Of a DNA stretch of 64,000 nt, positions 28,339 to 36,950 are shown in pieces. The notes beneath the pieces were generated by a model, which did no database searches, was not told the DNA's origin, and worked only from the letters and a program-made list of their open reading frames with translations. Location: positions 114,852 to 178,851 of the forward strand of contig JAILFK010000010.1 of NCBI GenBank assembly GCA_024697595.1, in the 5' to 3' direction. The position numbers were made by a program, and so were the translations under genes. Within the stretch, counting starts at the first letter, position 1. Every line of letters begins with the position of its first letter. This DNA is from Lachnospiraceae bacterium. GTDB taxonomy: Bacteria > Bacillota > Clostridia > Lachnospirales > Lachnospiraceae.

Positions 28339-28367
28339 ATTTTATCACAGAAATTCTTATACTTCAA
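28339..28367 (-). promoter_or_regulatory. Promoter of the T-box-pheST transcript
   Basis: TTGAAG at 28367-28362, 17 bases, TAAAAT at 28344-28339, placed correctly for the T-box leader and just after the YihY gene stop. Confidence 0.75.
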
Positions 28368-28373
28368 GATATT

Positions 28374-29300
28374 TTATTTTCCACTACTCTTTTTTAACCA
28401 TGGCTTAAATCCATGGGTTATAAGCCACTCATTAACTTTTTCTCTACCTCTCTTGGCACCCCTTTCCATTCCTGCGCCAAATATTTCATCAAAAAATACA
28501 TTGGCCTCTGCGCACATCAGCATAAAATACATACAGGAATAAAGCCAAAACAAAGTGAGCATTATGGTGGCCATGCTACCGTAAATTGACACATTGGTAT
28601 ACACATTTACATACAAGGACAAAAACAAAGAGAAAACATACCATATCAATGAACAAAGCACCGCTCCCGGAATTTGCTTATAGGCGCTGATTTTTTTATT
28701 TGGCAGTACTGTAAACAGCCACACAAATAGCAAGGTAAATATTATTATGGAAAATACTCCCCTAAAAATAGGTCGCACACCAATCCAGGATAATATTATT
28801 CCCCCCATTCCAAAACGAGCGCCCAATACATCCTGAATATTTTGAGCAAAAACCATAAATACTAACTGTAAAATAATGGCAAACATAAAAACCAAGGTAT
28901 ATCCAATGGACTTAAATCTGACCACAAACCAATTACGCTTTTCCTCAATTCCATTTATGACATTCAATCCCGTTGTCATGTATTGCAATGCTTTTCCAGA
29001 AGCCCAAAGTGCCAGAAATGCCGACAAAGAAACTGTGGCCAAATTAGTGGTATAAACCTGATTTAAAATCTTGTCTATAACAGGCTTAATATATCCAGGT
29101 AACACCTCTAACACCTCTGTTCTGAGATACTCCTCAGAGATTGGTAAATATTGTATCAAGGCGGTAAATAGCATGGCAAATGGAACAGCTGACATTATTA
29201 TAAAAAAAGCTGCTTGAGCCGCAAATGCACCTATATTATCTCTCTTATTTTTATCTAAATAGGTTTTTACATAACCCAAGATCATAATCGCTCTGTTCAT
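28374..29300 (-). CDS. YihY/BrkB-family inner membrane protein
   Basis: Polytopic protein of 308 residues with about six helices, matching the YihY/virulence factor BrkB family (once wrongly called RNase BN). Features are the N-terminal GAFAAQAAFFIIMSAVPFAML, the middle ALWASGKALQYMTTGLNVING and the C-terminal IMLTLFWLYSCMYFMLMCAE. The function is not established. The longest frame begins at a TTG (29321); ATG 29300 behind GGGAG is preferred. The gene stands alone between pheST and the SpoIID-like gene. Confidence 0.88.
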   Translation of the reverse strand: MNRAIMILGYVKTYLDKNKRDNIGAFAAQAAFFIIMSAVPFAMLFTALIQYLPISEEYLRTEVLEVLPGYIKPVIDKILNQVYTTNLATVSLSAFLALWASGKALQYMTTGLNVINGIEEKRNWFVVRFKSIGYTLVFMFAIILQLVFMVFAQNIQDVLGARFGMGGIILSWIGVRPIFRGVFSIIIFTLLFVWLFTVLPNKKISAYKQIPGAVLCSLIWYVFSLFLSLYVNVYTNVSIYGSMATIMLTLFWLYSCMYFMLMCAEANVFFDEIFGAGMERGAKRGREKVNEWLITHGFKPWLKKSSGK

Positions 29301-29458
29301 AAATAGTCTCCCTAAGTACAAATTTCTAAATACAAAACTTTATTACGAGCTAAAAAGTATATTTGCCAATACGTCACCATAGTTTCAGAATACTCGCTAA
29401 AAAAATACAACTGACATAGTATTTTTACCAACGAAATACAGAAAACCTTTTATACTTG

Positions 29459-30886
29459 CTAATAAGATACAATCGAAGAATTATGATAGAAATAGCGCAA
29501 TATCTCCTCATATCCTAGGCCTTGAGACGCCAACATTCTGGCTCCATTTTGGCTCATTCCACAACCATGTCCATAGCCGCCACCATATATCACATAATAA
29601 TCTCCCTTGTCCTCTATAGCAATTATAGCTGAAGGAAGCATATCTGCAGAGATTTCACTACCATCATTCAAATCGATATTCCGAGTGGATGCACCCAACA
29701 CTTCTCTAACATTTAACTGACCAATTACATCTATAGTCCCCTCATCAAAAGAACATGTCAATTTGGTGACCGCACCAGTTGTTGCTCGCTCTGAAATACC
29801 TATACTCTTTAAAGAGCCAACGGATTTATTGTTTGACATTAAAATCTCATAAAATTCTTCGTCGCACTGAATGGCCCCCTCTTTTTCACTTATATCAATC
29901 AATTTTGAAACCAAAGCATCACGACAACCATTTTTATCCATAGTAGTGTTCCATCTGTAATATTTAGCATCTGTCTCAAGAGCATTTTTATCACGATCTT
30001 TAATATACTCTTCTATGTTAAATGCGCTGTAAATATCATAGTCTGCCATATCCTCATCTTTGACACCTACGTATACTCCAGCTAAAACTGTATTATCCAA
30101 ATCCTCACCCATAATTTTCCCGTCCTGGGTTATACCGCATGAAGTTGAAAAATAAAGAGCATCTATAGGTTTTCCAGTATCCTTATTTACAATTATTATT
30201 CCTGTAGTTCCCTCAACCGCGGAAATGATTGTGGTTGACCCAACATTTTTATTGTAAACCTGAAAAGATACTGTATCATCCATATTGGCATTAACTTCAG
30301 GATAAGCATATTTATTGCTATGTTTATAAGCATATGTTCTGGCACATACAGCCTGAGCCTTCAACGCCTCCAGGCCAAAACTTTCAGGCATTTCACTGGC
30401 GACAACATGTTTTAAATATTCCTCAATATCCAATTCATTTACAACAACAATCCCATCCTGAAGAAACCATATTTCAAGTTTCCCTTGATAGGGATTGGAC
30501 ATATTACCATTTTCGTCCCCTATAATGATTCCGGCGGTGGATATTCCATTTACCTCACCACTTTCCAAAGTGACAATCTCCCCAACTTCAGCAGCATCAG
30601 TGCTGTATGAATTATAAAAATCCCCCGCCTGATTATAAATACTCACACTATTTCTATAAATATCATTATCAGCATCCACAAGTGCTATTCTCATGGTTGT
30701 CGTATATGGCGCCTCAGAATTTTCTGTAACCTGTTTTTTAGGTTGAACATCTTCCACCTTGGAACCACCAACTATGATAAATGCAACTATCGTAATAATA
30801 GCTAGTCCCATTCCAAGCATTAAGGCAAATTGTAACAATCTTTTTTTCTCTTTTTTTGTAACTTTCTTAAATTTAATCTTTTTCAT
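29459..30886 (-). CDS. SpoIID/LytB-domain cell-wall protein
   Basis: Protein of 475 residues with a Lys-rich N-terminus, one membrane segment (FALMLGMGLAIITIVAFIIVGG) and an extracytoplasmic SpoIID domain. The domain has LKAQAVCARTYAYK and the C-terminal GGYGHGCGMSQNGARMLASQ, both family hallmarks. SpoIID itself is a lytic transglycosylase of engulfment; LytB enhances an amidase. Here neither partner is adjacent, so the exact role is open. An insert of about 100 residues with acidic stretches lies between the two halves. ATG 30886 is preferred to a TTG three bases before it; GAAGGG lies upstream. Confidence 0.85.
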   Translation of the reverse strand: MKKIKFKKVTKKEKKRLLQFALMLGMGLAIITIVAFIIVGGSKVEDVQPKKQVTENSEAPYTTTMRIALVDADNDIYRNSVSIYNQAGDFYNSYSTDAAEVGEIVTLESGEVNGISTAGIIIGDENGNMSNPYQGKLEIWFLQDGIVVVNELDIEEYLKHVVASEMPESFGLEALKAQAVCARTYAYKHSNKYAYPEVNANMDDTVSFQVYNKNVGSTTIISAVEGTTGIIIVNKDTGKPIDALYFSTSCGITQDGKIMGEDLDNTVLAGVYVGVKDEDMADYDIYSAFNIEEYIKDRDKNALETDAKYYRWNTTMDKNGCRDALVSKLIDISEKEGAIQCDEEFYEILMSNNKSVGSLKSIGISERATTGAVTKLTCSFDEGTIDVIGQLNVREVLGASTRNIDLNDGSEISADMLPSAIIAIEDKGDYYVIYGGGYGHGCGMSQNGARMLASQGLGYEEILRYFYHNSSIVSY

Positions 30887-30980
30887 CAAGCCCTTCTTTT
30901 CGAAACTATAAATATATATTCACAGAAAATCTCACCGCTTTGTTTTTTATGCACCTTGCAAATATTTATCTCAAAACATA

Positions 30981-31011
30981 AAAAAGGATTGCTATTTTGC
31001 GTAAGCAATCC
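30981..31011 (-). terminator. Terminator of 6S RNA
   Basis: GGATTGCT/AGCAATCC stem of 8 bp with a 10-base loop, then TTTTTTATG on the minus strand. It gives the 3' end of the 6S RNA. Confidence 0.85.
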
Positions 31012-31211
31012 AACATTCATATATCATTTAAATAACCCCAAAATGTCGGGCCCAGTATTTTGACTCCTAGCAAAGCTAGGTGGGCGACCGCAATCATAAC
31101 TTCTGCCTTCCTCTACTAAATGGAGGCCTGACATCCATCAGACAATGTAGGAATCCCGTTTAAAGTAAATGTAGGTTCAAAATTACTAGGTTGTATCGAA
31201 CATTTCAGGTT
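30981..31211 (-). ncRNA. ssrS: 6S RNA
   Basis: RNA of about 230 bases that mimics an open promoter and binds the sigma-A RNA polymerase holoenzyme. The 5' CCTGAAATGTTCG pairs with the 3' CGACATTTTGGGG to form the closing stem; ATGTTCG and GGGCCCGACAT resemble conserved 6S parts. The inner part holds large unpaired stretches flanked by helices such as CCTAGC/GCTAGG. A near-consensus promoter and a strong terminator bracket it. No reading frame fits. I have not run a covariance search. Confidence 0.75.
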
Positions 31212-31217
31212 ACTTAT

Positions 31218-31247
31218 ATTATAAATATAGTAAGATGTTTTTTTCAA
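31218..31247 (-). promoter_or_regulatory. Promoter of 6S RNA
   Basis: TTGAAA at 31247-31242, an 18-base spacer, TATAAT at 31223-31218. Transcription would start near 31211. It lies back to back with the citrate synthase promoter. Confidence 0.8.
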
Positions 31248-31361
31248 CCCTTTTATAAATTTTCTCAAAATAAATATGTAAAAATAACATGATCAAAATT
31301 TATTAATTTTTTTTTATTATTTTTTCTCTATAAATTAATAATCTCCCACGCCCTCAACCTA

Positions 31362-31390
31362 TTGTTTTTATAAGGCAAAAATGCTAGAAT
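31362..31390 (+). promoter_or_regulatory. Promoter of the citrate synthase gene
   Basis: TTGTTT at 31362-31367, 17 bases, TAGAAT at 31385-31390, with about 65 bases to the ATG and AAGGGAG as ribosome binding site. Confidence 0.65.
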
Positions 31391-31463
31391 AGTATTCACA
31401 TTTTTATGCAATTTAGTTATTTAACATATAAGAATTTAGAAGTAATAGACAAGGGAGAATAAC

Positions 31464-32825
31464 ATGTTAGAAGAAAGATTTGAAGTAACACCACAGCTAA
31501 TTAAGCTATCAGAGATGTCACAGAAATCTTCATATATCAATCCAGAACTATATACTGAATACGATGTAAAAAGAGGCTTGCGTGATGTCAACGGTCGTGG
31601 TGTATTAGTTGGAATCACTGATATTTCAGAAGTAAATTCAAGCAAAATCGTAGACGGAAAAAGAGTTCCTTGCGATGGAGAATTATTTTATCGCGGATAT
31701 AATGTACAAGAAATTGTAAAGAAAATTCCAAAGAGTTCTCATTTTGGTTTTGAGGAATGTACTTACCTTTTATTATTCGGAAAATTACCAAACAAAGATG
31801 AATTAAGAGAATTCTGTGAATTACTCAGTGCATACAGATCTCTTCCACCGAATTTTGTAAGAGATGTAATAATGAAAAAACCTAGTCAGGATATGATGAA
31901 TGCTTTAGCAAGAGGAGTTTTGACACTATATTCATATGACGAGAATCCAGATGATACTACTCCTGCAAATGTTTTGAGACAGTGCCTGCAGTTAATTAGT
32001 ATGTTTCCTCTTCTATCTGTATATAGTTATCAGACATACAGACATTATTATAATATGGAGAGTTTAATTATTCATCCGCCAAAGCCTGAGTATTCTACTG
32101 CGGAAAATATTTTGCACTGTTTGAGAGATGATTCAAAATTCTCTCCTTTAGAGGCAAAACTACTAGATGTTGCTTTAATCCTTCATATGGAACACGGCGG
32201 CGGAAACAATTCAACATTTACCACACATCTTGTATCCTCTTCAGGAACAGATACTTATTCAGCAATTGCTGCTGCTATCGGTTCACTAAAGGGTCCAAAA
32301 CATGGTGGTGCAAACATAAAAGTTGTTAAAATGTTTGATGATATGAAGGCCAACATCAAAGATTGGACAAGCGAGGAAGAAGTTGCTGCATATCTAAAAG
32401 CATTGCTAAACAAAGAAGCTTTTGATCATGCAGGATTAATCTATGGAATGGGTCATGCAGTTTACTCACTATCAGACCCAAGAGCTGTTACATTTAGGGC
32501 ATATGTGGAAGCATTGTCTGAGGAAAAGGGATACCAAAAAGAATTCGCCCTCTACTCACTAGTAGAAAAACTTGCTCCACAAATTATTGCTGACAAGCGC
32601 AAAATTTATAAGGGTGTAAGTCCTAATGTAGATTTCTACAGTGGATTCGTATATCAGATGCTTGGACTTCCACTAGAATTATATACTCCAATATTTGCAA
32701 TCGCACGTATTGCAGGCTGGAGCGCACATCGTATGGAAGAGATATCACATAATGGCAAGATTATGAGACCTGCATATATGACAGTATGTCCACACAAGGA
32801 ATTCATTCCAATTGAAGAAAGATAA
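31464..32825 (+). CDS. gltA: Citrate synthase
   Basis: Condenses acetyl-CoA and oxaloacetate to citrate, feeding 2-oxoglutarate and glutamate synthesis; 453 residues. The N-terminus (residues 1-50) is longer than in the E. coli type. Catalytic regions are present: ILHMEHGGGNNSTFTTH, GSLKGPKHGGANIK with the active His, YGMGHAVYSLSDPRA with the second His and PNVDFYSGFVYQMLGLP with the catalytic Asp, followed by GWSAHRMEE. 2-methylcitrate synthase is possible but no prp genes are nearby. It stands alone, on the plus strand, without aconitase or isocitrate dehydrogenase. Confidence 0.95.
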   Translation: MLEERFEVTPQLIKLSEMSQKSSYINPELYTEYDVKRGLRDVNGRGVLVGITDISEVNSSKIVDGKRVPCDGELFYRGYNVQEIVKKIPKSSHFGFEECTYLLLFGKLPNKDELREFCELLSAYRSLPPNFVRDVIMKKPSQDMMNALARGVLTLYSYDENPDDTTPANVLRQCLQLISMFPLLSVYSYQTYRHYYNMESLIIHPPKPEYSTAENILHCLRDDSKFSPLEAKLLDVALILHMEHGGGNNSTFTTHLVSSSGTDTYSAIAAAIGSLKGPKHGGANIKVVKMFDDMKANIKDWTSEEEVAAYLKALLNKEAFDHAGLIYGMGHAVYSLSDPRAVTFRAYVEALSEEKGYQKEFALYSLVEKLAPQIIADKRKIYKGVSPNVDFYSGFVYQMLGLPLELYTPIFAIARIAGWSAHRMEEISHNGKIMRPAYMTVCPHKEFIPIEER

Positions 32826-32826
32826 T

Positions 32827-32866
32827 AAAAAACCATTGGCTCAATATATGAGTCAATGGTTTTTTC
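32827..32866. terminator. Bidirectional terminator between citrate synthase and histidine kinase genes
   Basis: AAAACCATTGGCTCA/TGAGTCAATGGTTTT stem with A- and T-runs on both sides. It serves the converging citrate synthase (+) and kinase (-) genes. Confidence 0.9.
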
Positions 32867-34333
32867 TTAATCAATTTTTAATTCAAACCAAAAATCACAG
32901 CCCTGTCCAGGCTGAGAATCTACACCATATGCAGCATCATGCATCTCAAGAACCTTTTGAACAATAGACAAGCCTAAACCTGTACCCATCACAGCTCTCT
33001 TATGTGCCTTGTCCACCTTGTAATATCTATCCCAGACATATGGCAAATCTTTTGGCGCAATACCCTGTCCCGAATCTATGATTTCGATCTTTACCCTGCC
33101 ATTTTCACAGGTTTGCACAACCCTTACTCTCTTATCATCACCTGTGTAATTAATAGCATTATTCACCAGGTTATAAATCACCTGATTCATCTTATTTTCA
33201 TCAGCATATACATCGACTTCATCCCTACATTCAAAATCAATACTATATCCCTCTTGCTCTATCAACTTATTATATCTAGCAAGCACATCCTTGATACTTT
33301 GAGTCAAATTATAATGATCACGCTCCAATTCAATGGCTCCGGCTTCTAACTTTGACACATCAAGCATATCATTTACAAGCCTTGTAAGTCTCTCGGTTTC
33401 ATCAATTACAACCTGCACATTTTCCGGGTTATTCTCTCCCGGTAAATCTCTCATAATCTCCGCATAAGCCTTGATCATAGTAAGTGGCGTTCTCAAATCA
33501 TGAGACACATTGGCAATCAATTCCCGACGAAGATTCTCTGTTTTTGCCAACTCATTGGTGGCATAATTTAAAGTGTCGGACAGCTGAGAAATCTCAGTGT
33601 AATCCTGTTCATTGAAGGATACATCATAATTACCCTTTGCCAACTTCTTAGCGGATCCATTCAATCTTGTTAGCGATTTGGATATAGATCTAGATGATAC
33701 AATAGCAAGCGCAATTGCCACCAGCAAAATGATAATTGTCACAATTACAAGCTGTATTTCAAGAGTTGAAACTGTAGCCTCCACAGGTGATAAAACAGAA
33801 TTTACCATGAGAATATACTGTCCATCATCCACATCTAAAACCTTCACGTAAATAACGCTTCGCATCATGTCGTCTTCTGGTTTTTCAATAAAATCACTCT
33901 TGAAATCTTCAGGCATATTTTCAGGTCTTTCCATCATATCATGACCTTGAAATTCCACCTTGGTCTCACCACCATTTTCCACAGCCACCTCATAAAATCT
34001 TTGCATATCCGATTTTGAAATGGAATTTAATCGAGACGATGGATTATATTCCGCGCTGTAAATAGAATTACCATCAACATCAGTCACATAAATGGCTGCT
34101 TCCTTAGATGAAGCAAGACTAGAAAGTTCTGCAACCACATCATTATTATCGCTTATGATGGAAGCGGCATCTTCTAAGACACCCTGAGTCTCAATGCCCT
34201 TTATATAAATATAAAAATCTTTTAAATAGACAACTTGAAATATCCATAAAATTGCTATAAGCACTATGGCAAATATTTCAAAAGCCCCAAATATTTTCCA
34301 TTTTAAACTTATTTTCTTAGTCGTCGACCTCAA
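32867..34333 (-). CDS. Sensor histidine kinase (HAMP, HisKA, HATPase_c)
   Basis: Membrane sensor kinase of 488 residues. Two membrane helices (about residues 12-32 and 195-215) flank an extracytoplasmic sensor of about 160 residues. A HAMP linker (SISKSLTRLNGSAKKLA) leads to the HisKA H-box NVSHDLRTPLTMIKAYAE and an ATPase domain with the N-box NQVIYNLVNNAINY, DSGQGI and GTGLGLSIVQKVL. The frame begins with TTG 34333 behind GAGGGGTGGGG, overlapping the regulator gene by 17 bases, so the two are translationally coupled. The signal is not apparent from the sequence. Confidence 0.93.
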   Translation of the reverse strand: MRSTTKKISLKWKIFGAFEIFAIVLIAILWIFQVVYLKDFYIYIKGIETQGVLEDAASIISDNNDVVAELSSLASSKEAAIYVTDVDGNSIYSAEYNPSSRLNSISKSDMQRFYEVAVENGGETKVEFQGHDMMERPENMPEDFKSDFIEKPEDDMMRSVIYVKVLDVDDGQYILMVNSVLSPVEATVSTLEIQLVIVTIIILLVAIALAIVSSRSISKSLTRLNGSAKKLAKGNYDVSFNEQDYTEISQLSDTLNYATNELAKTENLRRELIANVSHDLRTPLTMIKAYAEIMRDLPGENNPENVQVVIDETERLTRLVNDMLDVSKLEAGAIELERDHYNLTQSIKDVLARYNKLIEQEGYSIDFECRDEVDVYADENKMNQVIYNLVNNAINYTGDDKRVRVVQTCENGRVKIEIIDSGQGIAPKDLPYVWDRYYKVDKAHKRAVMGTGLGLSIVQKVLEMHDAAYGVDSQPGQGCDFWFELKID

Positions 34334-35006
34334 ATCTATACCCCACCCCTCTAAGCGTAACCAGCATATCTCTGTATTTTCCTAGACTATTTCTCAACAA
34401 TTTAATATGGGTATCTAAAGTCCTATCCTCTCCATAATAATCATATCCCCACACCTCGGTTATTAACCTTTCTCTCTCGAGAGCAATATTTCTATTTCGA
34501 ACCATGAAAAATAATAAATCATATTCCTTTGGAGACATATTTACCCTATTCCCATCAATAGTCACTGTTCTTGCCGTAAAATTAACCTCAAGCCCCTCAT
34601 GGATAAATACATCCATATCAGCCTTGGTATCTGTAGCTTTATTTTTATTTCTAGAGATGATAACCTTGACCCTCATCATCAATTCCTTTGGCGAAAAAGG
34701 TTTCACTACATAATCGTCGACTCCAACCTCAAAACCATGAATTTTATCATATTCCTCTCCTCTAGCAGATAGCATAATAACAGGAATATCCTTAGTTTTA
34801 TGGATTGCTCCACAGGCTGAAAAGCCATCCAGCTCTGGCATCATAACATCCATGATAATAAGGTCATAATCATTATCCCGACACATTTCCACTGCCTCCA
34901 TACCATTTTCGGCCTCGTAGATTTCGTATCCTTCAAACTCACCATATTTCTTTATAACTTCACGAATTTTTTCCTCGTCGTCTACAACCAAAATTCTATC
35001 TGCCAC
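34317..35006 (-). CDS. OmpR/PhoB-family response regulator
   Basis: Transcription factor of 229 residues. The receiver domain has the acidic pocket (ILVVDDEEK), the phosphoacceptor Asp in LIIMDVMMPELDG, and the conserved Thr/Ser position and Lys in VIMLSARG and VVKPFSPKEL. The C-terminal winged-helix domain has MSPKEYDLLFFMVRN and RTLDTHIKLLRNSLG. It is encoded with the kinase (17-base overlap) and overlaps a small membrane protein upstream by 11 bases. The targets are unknown. Confidence 0.94.
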   Translation of the reverse strand: MADRILVVDDEEKIREVIKKYGEFEGYEIYEAENGMEAVEMCRDNDYDLIIMDVMMPELDGFSACGAIHKTKDIPVIMLSARGEEYDKIHGFEVGVDDYVVKPFSPKELMMRVKVIISRNKNKATDTKADMDVFIHEGLEVNFTARTVTIDGNRVNMSPKEYDLLFFMVRNRNIALERERLITEVWGYDYYGEDRTLDTHIKLLRNSLGKYRDMLVTLRGVGYRFEVDD

Positions 35007-35346
35007 AGTACTCTCCCCTTCCTTTTCTCAGCGCGCTTGAAAAATATAACCAAGCAGCTAAAAAAACTATAATCATCACAATGTTAATATGGCCATTTAG
35101 TTCAACTATCATGTCATTTACAACCCCTTCAATACCCACTAAAAGTGAGGCAATAGAAAATACTAAAGTTCTCGGATATAAAAATCTTGCAAATCCAGCC
35201 TCGTCTGTGCAGGACTTCATCTCCTCTTCTGCCACAAAAGCTCTTGGAATAATCTCATCCTTTTTCATTTTAACCGCTGCATAAAGTAGGTAAACTCCAA
35301 GAAACAATAGTATAAAGTTAAACACAATCATAAAATTAATATTCAT
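34996..35346 (-). CDS. Small membrane protein of unknown function upstream of the two-component genes
   Basis: Protein of 116 residues that I do not recognise. There are three hydrophobic helices: FMIVFNFILLFLGVYLLYAA at the N-terminus, TLVFSIASLLVGIEGVV in the middle and HINIVMIIVFLAAWLYF near the end. The loop between the first two is charged (about 30 residues). Its stop overlaps the regulator start by 11 bases, so it is almost certainly translated in the same operon. It may assist signal sensing, which is a guess from context. Confidence 0.7.
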   Translation of the reverse strand: MNINFMIVFNFILLFLGVYLLYAAVKMKKDEIIPRAFVAEEEMKSCTDEAGFARFLYPRTLVFSIASLLVGIEGVVNDMIVELNGHINIVMIIVFLAAWLYFSSALRKGRGEYCGR

Positions 35347-35459
35347 TTTTATTCTCCATCATATATTCTTTATTTAGGTACAATTATATATCTATGCCTT
35401 TTCTTGCGCAAATACATTTAAAATAAGATATACAAAAAAAAGATTTTCTTCTTATTTAT

Positions 35460-35488
35460 TTGAATATTAAATACATTTAGTGTAAAAT
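35460..35488 (+). promoter_or_regulatory. Promoter of the CheY/CheX-like operon
   Basis: TTGAAT at 35460-35465, 17 bases, TAAAAT at 35483-35488. The gene starts at 35532 behind AAGGAG. Confidence 0.7.
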
Positions 35489-35531
35489 TAATGATAATAA
35501 TATCTTGCGTGATAACAAGGAGAATGTAATT

Positions 35532-35909
35532 ATGGGATCAACAAAAAAAATTTTAATTTGTGACGACTCAATCATGGCTAGAAAGCAGTTGAAAGACAGC
35601 ATTTCTCAGTGTGATATTGATGTTGAATTTATTGAGGGAAATAATGGCCAAGATGCAGTTGATTTGTATAAAGCAAACCAACCTGATATGGTCTTTTTAG
35701 ATATTGTTATGCCTATAAAAGATGGTGCAACAGCAGCTCGAGAAATTCGCGAATTTGATAACAATGCTATTGTTGTAATGGCATCATCTATAGGAACTCA
35801 ACAACAATTAAAAAATGCAATCGAAGCTGGTGCAAAAGATTTTATTCAAAAACCTTTGGATTTTGCTCAGGTTAAAAAAATCATAAAAGCACATTTAGGA
35901 GGAGAGTAA
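35532..35909 (+). CDS. Stand-alone CheY-like receiver
   Basis: Single-domain response regulator of 125 residues. It has the acidic pair (ILICDDSIMARKQL), the phosphorylatable Asp in MVFLDIVMPIKDG, the Ser of VVMASSIG and the Lys of FIQKPLDF. The residues following the Asp and the ASSIG region resemble chemotaxis CheY proteins. The longest frame starts at 35505, but AAGGAG nine bases before ATG 35532 marks the true start. One base separates its stop from the next gene, which carries a CheX-like phosphatase domain. No other che or fli genes are in view. Confidence 0.93.
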   Translation: MGSTKKILICDDSIMARKQLKDSISQCDIDVEFIEGNNGQDAVDLYKANQPDMVFLDIVMPIKDGATAAREIREFDNNAIVVMASSIGTQQQLKNAIEAGAKDFIQKPLDFAQVKKIIKAHLGGE

Positions 35910-35910
35910 T

Positions 35911-36801
35911 ATGTTTTCACAATTTTTCGGTAGCTATCTTCTTCGAAAAGAGGTAATTACATCTGAGCAGTTAGCTGAAGCTATTTCCAAAGTAAGCGAA
36001 ACTCACATAAAGCTCGGAACATTGGCTATCCATTCAGGATACATGGTCGCCTCAGAAGTTGATGAAGTATGTTATTTACAATCTCGTGAAGATAAACGTT
36101 TTGGTGAAATTGCTATTGAACGAGGCTATTTAACCGAGGATCAGGTTAAGGAATTACTTAAAATTCAAACCCCTTATTATCTTCTTTTGGGACAATGTCT
36201 TGTTGATATGGGTGCAATCACTAATACCGATTTACAGGATTGTACTATAGGATATGAATCAGAGAATGAACTTATTGATATTGATTTAAGTAATGAAAGT
36301 ACTGATAAGATTCGACAATTAATAGAACGATTTTTTGTTATCGCTGAAATTCCTGTTTCTGAATACAGTGTAATGTATATGGAATTATTATTTAACAATC
36401 TTATTCGTTTTATTGGAGATGATTTTACTCCTCTCACACCATTTCCATGTGCAGAATATCCAACAAACTATTGTGTAACTCAGGAGATCAACGGTGAAGT
36501 AAACTGTAAATCACGAATCGATATGCCAAGAGATGTGGCTATTGAATTCGCTTCTAGATTTATAAATGAGGATTTTGAAACATTTGATGACTATGTTCAA
36601 GCCTCTATAGAGGATTTCATGAATTTGCATAATGGTTTATTTGTGGTAAATATGTCCAATAGTTTCTCAATTGAGTTAAATCTTCAACCACCAGCTATTG
36701 AGACAGAGGATGTACTTCAATTATCAGAAGCAACCTTTATCTTACCAATCATCTATCCATTTGGTACAATTCATATCTTGATATCTCTTGTGGACGCTTA
36801 A
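35911..36801 (+). CDS. CheX-like phosphatase domain fused to MshEN-type repeats
   Basis: Protein of 296 residues. The first 110 residues contain three repeats resembling MshEN/GspE N-terminal helices (FGSYLLRKEVITSEQLAEAI, FGEIAIERGYLTEDQVKELL, LGQCLVDMGAITNTDLQD). In other proteins such repeats can bind cyclic di-GMP. The C-terminal 160 residues look like CheX: a helix with ASIEDFMNLHNGLFVVNMS, where CheX uses E-x-x-N, here D-x-x-N, then beta strands ending LPIIYPFGTIHILISL. It probably removes phosphate from the adjacent CheY-like protein. A domain pairing that links a second messenger to receiver dephosphorylation is inferred, not shown. Confidence 0.72.
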   Translation: MFSQFFGSYLLRKEVITSEQLAEAISKVSETHIKLGTLAIHSGYMVASEVDEVCYLQSREDKRFGEIAIERGYLTEDQVKELLKIQTPYYLLLGQCLVDMGAITNTDLQDCTIGYESENELIDIDLSNESTDKIRQLIERFFVIAEIPVSEYSVMYMELLFNNLIRFIGDDFTPLTPFPCAEYPTNYCVTQEINGEVNCKSRIDMPRDVAIEFASRFINEDFETFDDYVQASIEDFMNLHNGLFVVNMSNSFSIELNLQPPAIETEDVLQLSEATFILPIIYPFGTIHILISLVDA

Positions 36802-36878
36802 GAATTTTTTGTAAATACTTAAGAATCTTCTACCAAAGATTAAGTGATGATTAAAAATAAATATATGATCACATAAAG

Positions 36879-36906
36879 AAGCCTCACTCATTTGAGTGAG
36901 GCTTTT
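36879..36906. terminator. Bidirectional terminator
   Basis: AAGCCTCACTCA/TGAGTGAGGCTT stem of 12 bp with a minimal loop, followed by TTTT. It separates the CheX-like gene (+) from the LTA synthase-like gene (-). Confidence 0.9.
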
Positions 36907-36950
36907 GTAATTATATAAAATATTATTATTATAAATACCTATGCAACTAA

